From: Streptomyces alfalfae
GTDB lineage: Bacteria > Actinomycetota > Actinomycetes > Streptomycetales > Streptomycetaceae
Length of the DNA stretch: 64,000 nt
Direction of reading: 5' to 3'
NCBI RefSeq assembly: GCF_004127445.1
Contig: NZ_QEXM01000057.1
Span: 310,001-374,000 of the forward strand
The stretch's first letter is position 1. Every line of letters begins with the position of its first letter. This document shows, piece after piece, positions 57,875 to 64,000 of the stretch. The notes below the pieces were generated by a model. That model worked only from the letters and a program-made list of their open reading frames with translations. It did not search any database and was not told the origin of the DNA. The position numbers and the translations under genes were made by a program.

Positions 57875-60800
57875 GGGCGGCCTCCCCGCGCAGGACGGGC
57901 ACGGGGGCGGCGGCCGGCGTGGCGGGGGCGAAGAGGCGTTCCAGGACCGCCGCGACCCCGTCCTCGTCGTTGCCGGGCGCCGTCTCGTCGGCCATGCGCC
58001 GCAGCTCCGGGTGCCCGTTGGCGACGGCCACGCCGTGTCCCGCCCAGGCGAGCAGCGGAATGTCGTTGGGCATGTCGCCGAAGGCGATGGTGTCGGCCCC
58101 CGTGAAGCCCAGGAGCGCCGCCGCGCGCGCCACGCCCGCGCCCTTGGTGACGCCGGGTGGCAGCACCTCCACCATGCCCTTGACCGAATGCACCACGGAG
58201 ACCGCGTCGCCGCACAGCTCCGCGACGGTGGCGGCGACGTCGTCCTCGGGCACCTCGGGGTGGTGCAGCACGAGCTTGTCGATGGGCGAGGCCCACAGCA
58301 GCGAACGGTCGGTGGTGACGTCCCAGCCGTGCCTGACGCGTTCCCCGAAGCGGGGGGTGACCTTGAAACGGCTCTCGGGCGGCGCCGTGACGACCCCGAG
58401 TTCCAGGGTCCCGAGCACGGCCTCGGCGCGCTCCACCACGTCGCGGGCGAGGTCCAGGTCGAGCGAGGCGGACTCCAGGAGCCGGTCGGTGGCCGCGTCG
58501 TAGAGCTGGGCGCCCTGACCGCACACGGCCAGGCCGCGGTAGCCGAGCCCGGCGAGGAAGTCCTTGCAGGCCGTCGCGGGCCGCCCGGTGACGACCAGGT
58601 GGTGCGCCCCGGCATCGGCGACGAGGGCCAGCGCCCGCCGGGTGCGCTCGGAGACGGTGAGGTCGCTGCGGAGCAGGGTGCCGTCGAGGTCGGTGGCGAC
58701 GACGCGGTAGGGCGGGTCGGTCACCGGCACGGTGTCCCAGGCGACACGGCCCGACCGCAGCGTCAGCATCAGCACCAGGTCACGGCCGGCCGGCGGCCCG
58801 TCGACGAGGCCCCTGAAGACTCCGTCGCCGACCGGTTCGAGCGCCGTGAGCGCGGCCCCGCTGCCGGTGGGCACCGGCTCGTCGGAGGCCAGCGCCTCGG
58901 TGGCGGACTCGCGTGCGCCGGCGGTCTCGGGGGCGGCCCGCGTGACGATCTGGACCCGTTCGAGGAGCGGGTGGCGGTAGGTCACCGTCAGCGCGCCGCC
59001 CGGCGCGCGGGACACCCGGCAGCGCTCGCGGAGCTGGTCCGCGAGGTCCGGGCGGTCCGCGGCGCGGGCCACCTCCGTGCTCCGGGCGAAGTCGGCCCGT
59101 GCGTACGCGGCTTCGAAGAGACGCTCGTACGCCGCCGCGTCCAGCGGCGCGACGCGCCCGTAGGCCGCGAGGTCACCGCGCTCGGCGGCGACGCGCGCGA
59201 TGAGGGCGCGGTGCTCGCGCCAGGCCGCGTCGGAGAGCCGGTCGAACCAGCCGTACCGGATGGCCTCCTCGTCGGGGAAGCGCAGCGGCTCGCCGCGCAG
59301 CAGGGAGTCGAAGGCCGCGAGCCGCGCGTCGGCGGCCCGCTCCCAGGTGAAGCCCCGTGCCGTGCGGCGGGCGCCGGCCGACAGGCGGGCGTAGGCGCCC
59401 GGGTCGTGGCGGAACACGGCGGCGGCCTCCCTGATGCGCGCGACGAGCTCCCCGGCGAGCGCCGGGTCGTCGTCGTGGAACGAGCCGCGTACGGCGAATC
59501 CGGTCGCCGCGCGGTCGGTGAGCGGCAGCGCGTGCCGGAAGTGCGCGGTGACCTGCTGGGCCGTGGCGATCGGCACCGCACCGCACGCCATGGCCTCGGC
59601 CTGGGCGATGAGGAAGCCGTCCAGCTCGTACTTGGACGGGTAGACGCAGAAGTCGGCGCAGGCCGCGTGCGTGAAGAGGGTGTCCTCGTCGGCGAGCCGC
59701 CAGTCGAGGTGGACCTGGCCGGGATGGCGGTCGGCGACGCGCTGGAAGTAGGCGTTGGCGGCGCCCGCGGTCTTCTGGCCGCCCCGGCCGGTCGAACAGC
59801 GGATGACGAAGCTGATCTCCGGGTCGGTGGCGAGCACCTCCTCGATCGCCCGCACCAGCTCCAACTGGCCCTTGTGGTGCACCGCGTAGCGGGCCGCGTG
59901 GTAGAAGACCGGGCGCGCCGGGTCGAGCCCCAGCGACCGCAGCACCTCGGCGCGGTCGACGGCGGCCGGATCACGGGCCAGCCAGCTCTCCGCGATGCCG
60001 CAGCCGCCCACGAGCAGCTTGTGGGCCTGCTCGCGCACCTGCCGGGCGAGCGGCAGGGTCTCGAAGAGCGCTTCCATCGGCGTGTCGCGGAAGGTGCTGT
60101 AGTAGGCGCGCTGTCCGGGCGACACGAAGTCCACGAGGTCGGCGTGCGCGGTGACCAGCGGGAAGAGCCCGACGTGGTCGGGGCCGTACACGTCGTGCAT
60201 GCGGGTGCCCGCCAGGGCGCGGGACATCACGGCCGTGGCGGCGTCCTCCGCGGGAGGCGGCGCGTCCAGGCCGTCCAGGGCCACGGCGTCGCGCACGCCG
60301 AACAGGTCGAGGAGCCGTTCCACCTGCGGCCGGTAGAGCTTCTGCGTGACGGGCGCGTTGGCGGCGACCGTCACGGCGGTGCGCAGCCGCGGGGCCGCGC
60401 CGAGCACGGGCGGCAGCAGCCAGGAGTAGGACGGCTCGAAGCCGTGCACCACGGCGGGCTCGTCGCCGGTCAGCTCCGCCAGGAAGCGCGCCGCGTCCAC
60501 CTGGAAGACCAGCGGCTTGAAGTGGGCGAGGTCGCGCCCGGCCGTGCCCGGCGGCGGGTAGAGGCGGTCGGGCAGCAGGTCGAGCTGCGTGTTGGACAGG
60601 AAGTACACGTCGACGCCGTCCAGCCGGAGCCGGTGGGCGCGCGTGGTCACGTCGAGGGCGACCTCACCCGGGTGGTCCGGCCACGCCTTGGGGTCCAGGA
60701 CCAGCGGCACGGAGTGCTCGCGGCGGTAGGGCGTCTCCTCGATCGGGTAGTCCTCCCGCAGCGCGTCGAGGAGACCGTGCGCCGGGGTGATCACGGAGAC

Positions 60801-60917
60801 GCGGTGGCCGCGCGCCGCGTAGGCGCGCGACAGGTTCCACACCAGCGGTGAGAGACCGCCGCGCATCAGGCGGCCGTCGAAGCCGCCGCACTCGAAGGAG
60901 ACATGGATGATGTGCAC
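57867..60917 (-). CDS. Glycogen-synthase-like glycosyltransferase fused to a HAD phosphatase
   Basis: Two-part protein of 1016 aa. Residues 1 to about 500 form a GT-B glycosyltransferase. It opens with HIIHVSFECGGFDGRLMRGGL and has a donor-site region with RYAVHHKGQLELVRA and YPSKYELDGFLIAQAEAM. A linker of about 220 residues follows. The C-terminal quarter (about 740-1000) is a Cof-type HAD hydrolase with ATDLDGTLLRSD, VVTGRPA and IAFGDMPNDIPLL. It would transfer a nucleotide-activated sugar or cyclitol and remove a phosphate from substrate or product. The neighbouring GT is a paralogue without the HAD part. Acarbose pathways use a GlgA-like transferase (AcbS) and separate phosphatases. Confidence 0.85.
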   Translation of the reverse strand: MHIIHVSFECGGFDGRLMRGGLSPLVWNLSRAYAARGHRVSVITPAHGLLDALREDYPIEETPYRREHSVPLVLDPKAWPDHPGEVALDVTTRAHRLRLDGVDVYFLSNTQLDLLPDRLYPPPGTAGRDLAHFKPLVFQVDAARFLAELTGDEPAVVHGFEPSYSWLLPPVLGAAPRLRTAVTVAANAPVTQKLYRPQVERLLDLFGVRDAVALDGLDAPPPAEDAATAVMSRALAGTRMHDVYGPDHVGLFPLVTAHADLVDFVSPGQRAYYSTFRDTPMEALFETLPLARQVREQAHKLLVGGCGIAESWLARDPAAVDRAEVLRSLGLDPARPVFYHAARYAVHHKGQLELVRAIEEVLATDPEISFVIRCSTGRGGQKTAGAANAYFQRVADRHPGQVHLDWRLADEDTLFTHAACADFCVYPSKYELDGFLIAQAEAMACGAVPIATAQQVTAHFRHALPLTDRAATGFAVRGSFHDDDPALAGELVARIREAAAVFRHDPGAYARLSAGARRTARGFTWERAADARLAAFDSLLRGEPLRFPDEEAIRYGWFDRLSDAAWREHRALIARVAAERGDLAAYGRVAPLDAAAYERLFEAAYARADFARSTEVARAADRPDLADQLRERCRVSRAPGGALTVTYRHPLLERVQIVTRAAPETAGARESATEALASDEPVPTGSGAALTALEPVGDGVFRGLVDGPPAGRDLVLMLTLRSGRVAWDTVPVTDPPYRVVATDLDGTLLRSDLTVSERTRRALALVADAGAHHLVVTGRPATACKDFLAGLGYRGLAVCGQGAQLYDAATDRLLESASLDLDLARDVVERAEAVLGTLELGVVTAPPESRFKVTPRFGERVRHGWDVTTDRSLLWASPIDKLVLHHPEVPEDDVAATVAELCGDAVSVVHSVKGMVEVLPPGVTKGAGVARAAALLGFTGADTIAFGDMPNDIPLLAWAGHGVAVANGHPELRRMADETAPGNDEDGVAAVLERLFAPATPAAAPVPVLRGEAAHD

Positions 60918-60942
60918 GGAAGTAGCGCTCCCTCACTGTGCG

Positions 60943-60975
60943 GGGACGGCGCGCGCCACAGCGGCGCGCGGTCCC
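60943..60975 (-). promoter_or_regulatory. Intercistronic hairpin within the cyclitol operon
   Basis: CGCGCGCC (60950-60957) and GGCGCGCG (60963-60970) enclose a 5-base loop. Outer arms GGGAC and GTCCC (60943-60947 and 60971-60975) extend the stem past a 2-base bulge. It falls in the 98-base gap between the nucleotidyltransferase and glycosyltransferase-HAD genes, the longest gap in the operon, and could attenuate transcription or protect the upstream mRNA. Confidence 0.5.
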
Positions 60976-61015
60976 TGCCGGTCGATGTGTGCGGCGCGGC
61001 GGCCGATGGATCCGG

Positions 61016-62134
61016 TCACGGCCGCGCCCCGTCCGCCACCTGCTGCACACGGCCGTCCTCCATGACCACCGCCGAGACCAGGTCGGCGCCCGACGGCACG
61101 GCGGCGCCGGGCAGGACGACGCTGCGCCGCACCCGGGCCCCGGCGCCGACACGGACGCCGGGGAACAGCACGCTGTCCTCCACCAGGCCGTGGTTGACCA
61201 GGTCGGCGGGGACCACGGAGTCCCGTACGCCGGGGCCGCGGGCCACCCGGTGGCGCGCCACCTCGGGCGCGACGGTCCAGGGCATCCGCTCGACGGGCAG
61301 CGCGGGCGCGTCGGGCTGCGGGGAGGCGAGGGCGAGGTGGGCGCGGTGGTAGCGCTCGACGGTGCCGATGTCCTGCCAGTGCCCGGCGACCTCGTGGCCG
61401 CGGATGTGCTCTCCGGCCGCGAGCATCGCGGGGATCACGTCGCGGCTGATGTCGTGCTGCCAGTCCGTGCCGTCCAGCAGCTCCAGATGGCGGCGCAGCA
61501 CGCGCGCGTCGAAGACGCAGAACGCGGCGAAGACCAGGTCGCTCGTGGGGTTCTCGGGCTTCTCGACGAACGCCGTCAGATGCCCCGCCGCGTCGAACTC
61601 GACCATGCCGAACAGGTGCACCCAGCGCGGTTCGATGCGCTGGTACGCGACGGTCAGCGCGGCCCCCGACGCCCGGTGCTCCTCGATGAGCGGCCCGTAG
61701 TCGAAGCGGTAGACGTGGTCGGCGTGGAGGACGAGGACCTGCTCGGCGTCGCCCCCGAAGACGTACGCGCTCTTGCGGATCAGCGCGTCGGCCGTGCCGC
61801 GCTCCAAGGGCCAGGCCCGCTCGGGCAGTTCACGGGGCAGGCCGGCCCCGGCCGTGCGGTAGGCGTGGTCGTACGGGCCGAAGTGCACCCGGAAGCCGGG
61901 CGAGGTGTTCCACACCCGGTGCAGGTCGTCCATGAGCTGCCGCTCCTCGTACTGGGAGAGCAGCACGACCTCGCCGAGCCCGGACGCCCGCGCGTTGGCC
62001 AGGCTGAAGTCGATGAGGCGGCAGGCGCCGCCGTAGGGCACGAGGGGCTTGAGGCGGCCGGTGCCGAGCGGGCCCATGCGCCTGCCCTCGCCGCCCGCGA
62101 GCAGCACCGCCCGTACCGCGCCGGGCTCAGCCAT
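61016..62134 (-). CDS. GlgC-like sugar-1-phosphate nucleotidyltransferase
   Basis: Nucleotidyltransferase of 372 aa resembling glucose-1-phosphate adenylyltransferase. The pyrophosphorylase motif is LAGGEGRRMGPL, the sugar-phosphate region is RLKPLVPYGG, and FVEKPENP and GHWQDIGTVERY follow. The C-terminus has left-handed beta-helix-like repeats (LVEDSVLFPGVRVGAGARVRRSVVLPG, here LVEDSVLF to SVVLPG). The motif differs from housekeeping GlgC (usual LxPLT). In the acarbose cluster AcbR, a GlgC relative, activates a cyclitol 1-phosphate; a similar role is likely. It overlaps the upstream glycosyltransferase gene by eight bases. Confidence 0.85.
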   Translation of the reverse strand: MAEPGAVRAVLLAGGEGRRMGPLGTGRLKPLVPYGGACRLIDFSLANARASGLGEVVLLSQYEERQLMDDLHRVWNTSPGFRVHFGPYDHAYRTAGAGLPRELPERAWPLERGTADALIRKSAYVFGGDAEQVLVLHADHVYRFDYGPLIEEHRASGAALTVAYQRIEPRWVHLFGMVEFDAAGHLTAFVEKPENPTSDLVFAAFCVFDARVLRRHLELLDGTDWQHDISRDVIPAMLAAGEHIRGHEVAGHWQDIGTVERYHRAHLALASPQPDAPALPVERMPWTVAPEVARHRVARGPGVRDSVVPADLVNHGLVEDSVLFPGVRVGAGARVRRSVVLPGAAVPSGADLVSAVVMEDGRVQQVADGARP

Positions 62135-64000
62135 GCCGCACCTCGTCCCACGTCACGCGCCCGGAGGAGAGGGTGAGCAGCAGCCATGCGCCGGGGCGCT
62201 CCGGCGCGGGGCCCGCGAACTCGCCGGGGGCGGTGCGGGTCAGCGGCCGGACCTCGGGCCGTGCGCGGCCCTGGGCGTCGGGCGGCGCGGGCAGGACCAG
62301 TTCGACGCGGTCGGCGTGCGCGAGCCGGTAGCGGAGCGCTCCGTCGGGCAGCAGCGCGAGGCGGGTGCGCAGCCGGGTCACGTCCTCGGCGGGCACCGCG
62401 TCGGGACGGCGCCGGATCGCCTGCTCGCAGGTGGCGAAGTCGGCGCGCAGCCAGGCGGCGTCGAAGAACCGCCGGGCGGCCCCGTCGTCCAGCGGGGCGA
62501 GGCGCTCGTACGCGGCGAGGTCACCGTGTTCGACCGCCGCGTCGACGGTCAGCAGCTCGTCGGGCAGCAGCTCCGTCCAGCCGTGCCGCAGGGCGCGTTC
62601 GGCGGGCAGCCGAGCGGGCTCGCCGCGCCAGAGCCGGGTGAAGGCGGCCAGGTGCAGGTCGGCGCAGTGCTCCCAGGTGAAGGCGCGGGCGACGGCCGCC
62701 GAGCGGCGGGCCAGCTCCCGGTAGTGGCCGGGGTCGTCGGTCCACAGGGCCACCGCCTCCTTCACGCGCGCGGTCAGCGCGGCGGTGAGCAGTTCGTCGT
62801 CCTCGGCGAACGACCGGTTCACCGCGAAGCCGGTGGCGGTCCCGGGGCCGTCCGCGTGCCGGAAGTGGGCCATGCCCCGCTGGTCGGTGGCGATGGGGAC
62901 CGCGCCGGCCGTCATCGCCTCGCCCTGCGCGATCAGGAACGTGTCCATCTCGAACTTGGACGGGAAGAGGCAGAAGTCGGCGGACGCCGCGTACGCGAAG
63001 ACGCTCCGCTCGTCCACGCGCTCCCACTCCAGGTGCAGCCGACCGGTGTGCCGCCGGGCGATCTCGTGGAAGAACGGGTCGTCGATGCCGTCGGCGGAGA
63101 TGCAGCGCACGACGAAATTGGCGGCGAGCCCGTCGGACAGGACGCGGTCCACCGCGCGCAACAGCTCCACCTGGCCCTTGTGGTGCACCGCGTAGCGCGC
63201 GTTGTGGAAGAACGTGGGCAGGGCCGGGTCGAGGCCGAGGCCGCCGAGCACCTTCTCCCGGTCGACGTCGGCGGGGTCCCAGGCGAGCCATTCGTCGGAG
63301 ATCGCGCAGCCGCCCACGAACATCTTGTGCGCGTTGCGCCGCACCACGTCGGCGATCGGCAGCCGGGCGAAGAGCTGCTCGAAGGGCGTGTCCCTGAAGG
63401 ACGCGTAGAAGTCGAGCTGCCCCTCGGAGAGGAAGTCGATCAGGTCGGCGTGCTCGGCGGTCAGTTCGTAGACCGCCACGTGGTCGGCCGGGTAGTCGTA
63501 GTGCAGATGCGTGAGCTGCTGGTACTGGCGGATCGCCGCCGGAAGCGCGTCGGCGGTGTCCGGCGCGGGCAGGGGCACGTCCACCCCCAGCTCGTCGAGG
63601 AGCCGCCGCACCTTGGGCCCGTAGACCTTCTTGGTGATCGGCATGTTGCTCTGCACGTTGCTGACGACCAGCTTCGAGGGGTCGTCGCGCAGCGCGGCGG
63701 GCAGCAGATAGTGGTAATACGGCTCGTGGGCGTGTACGAGGGCCTTCTCGTCGCCGAACCACGTGCGCAGGAACCGCACGCTGTCGACCTGGAAGACGAG
63801 CGGCTTGAAGAAGACCAGGTCGTTGCCCTTGGCGGAGTAGGGCGGGTAGAACGTCTCCGGCAGCCGGTCCAGGTACGCGTCGGCCAGGAAGTACAGGTCG
63901 ACCCCGTCCAGGCGGATGCGGTGCGCGGTGGTGCGCAGCTCCAGGGAGACCTCGGCGGGAAAGCCCCGCCACACCTGCGGGTCGAGGACGACCGGCACCG
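62127..64000 (-). CDS. Glycogen-synthase-like glycosyltransferase (N-terminus beyond window)
   Basis: GT-B glycosyltransferase, 624 codons visible. It runs off the right edge without a plausible start; comparison with its paralogue at 57867-60917 suggests roughly 70-75 residues are missing. Shared features include VDLYFLADAYLDRLPE, KPLVFQVDSVRFL, RYAVHHKGQVELLRAV and FPSKFEMDTFLIAQGEAM. It lacks the HAD domain; the C-terminal part after about residue 490 matches the linker domain of the paralogue and ends LTLSSGRVTWDEV. It is the first visible gene of the minus-strand cyclitol operon, so more operon genes may lie to the right. Confidence 0.82.
   Translation of the reverse strand, partial: VPVVLDPQVWRGFPAEVSLELRTTAHRIRLDGVDLYFLADAYLDRLPETFYPPYSAKGNDLVFFKPLVFQVDSVRFLRTWFGDEKALVHAHEPYYHYLLPAALRDDPSKLVVSNVQSNMPITKKVYGPKVRRLLDELGVDVPLPAPDTADALPAAIRQYQQLTHLHYDYPADHVAVYELTAEHADLIDFLSEGQLDFYASFRDTPFEQLFARLPIADVVRRNAHKMFVGGCAISDEWLAWDPADVDREKVLGGLGLDPALPTFFHNARYAVHHKGQVELLRAVDRVLSDGLAANFVVRCISADGIDDPFFHEIARRHTGRLHLEWERVDERSVFAYAASADFCLFPSKFEMDTFLIAQGEAMTAGAVPIATDQRGMAHFRHADGPGTATGFAVNRSFAEDDELLTAALTARVKEAVALWTDDPGHYRELARRSAAVARAFTWEHCADLHLAAFTRLWRGEPARLPAERALRHGWTELLPDELLTVDAAVEHGDLAAYERLAPLDDGAARRFFDAAWLRADFATCEQAIRRRPDAVPAEDVTRLRTRLALLPDGALRYRLAHADRVELVLPAPPDAQGRARPEVRPLTRTAPGEFAGPAPERPGAWLLLTLSSGRVTWDEVRHG

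Overview
The window is chromosomal DNA from a high-GC actinomycete, almost certainly a Streptomyces. Signs of this are a conservon-type P450, a DUF397 protein, an NsdA-like regulator, frequent GTG starts, and many ATGA or GTGA stop-start overlaps. No rRNA, tRNA, insertion sequence, prophage or CRISPR array was seen. Both window edges cut through a gene.

Layout. (1) 1-4.2 kb: the 3' part of a CYP157-like P450, then a small ORF, a DMATS-type indole prenyltransferase and a tryptophanase in overlapping order, giving a prenyl-indole operon. (2) 4.2-13.2 kb: phenylacetate-CoA ligase, an alpha/beta hydrolase, a secreted chorismate mutase, and an acyl-CoA degradation locus. That locus has a FadD-like ligase divergent from enoyl-CoA hydratase, a DUF35 protein and two thiolase-fold proteins lacking the nucleophilic Cys. 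(3) 13.3-27.2 kb: mixed genes, including an LRR protein, a GH95 fucosidase, a peptidoglycan amidase, a phosphotransferase divergent from an NsdA-like regulator, a PAS-PP2C phosphatase and an MFS exporter. (4) 28.0-39.7 kb: five coupled genes, ACP-KS-AT-AT-ACP-C, A-PCP, an altered ketosynthase, a P450 and a formyltransferase-like protein. This matches the gamma-lactam-beta-lactone proteasome-inhibitor logic of salinosporamide, and best fits the lactacystin type because the formyltransferase can supply a one-carbon starter. (5) 39.7-47.0 kb: a LacI regulator with its operator, a PhyH dioxygenase with a sugar porter, and a PfkB kinase/GMC oxidoreductase/aldo-keto reductase operon. (6) 47.4-52.2 kb: a secreted GH13 alpha-amylase with a well-formed promoter and operator, then a GH13-PUD protein that looks like the front half of a bifunctional pullulanase. 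(7) 52.2-64.0 kb: one minus-strand operon of at least eight genes. It encodes a glycosyltransferase, a GlgC-like nucleotidyltransferase, a glycosyltransferase-HAD fusion, amylomaltase, a C7-cyclitol-type sugar phosphate cyclase, a cupin, a ROK kinase and a reductase.

How the genes work together. In region 4, AT1 (which has lost the carboxylate-binding Arg) would load formyl onto ACP1 and AT2 would supply the extender. The C domain would join the acyl unit to an amino acid on the PCP, the P450 would hydroxylate it, and the altered KS would cyclise and release it. The MFS gene on the other side of the promoter region could export the product. In region 7, the parts resemble acarbose-type chemistry (cyclase, kinase, reductase, nucleotidyl activation, glycosyl transfer, glucan tailoring) but no aminosugar genes are visible. 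It sits beside secreted starch-degrading enzymes and is the best candidate here for an undescribed system. All functional statements come from reading motifs by eye; no database search was run.
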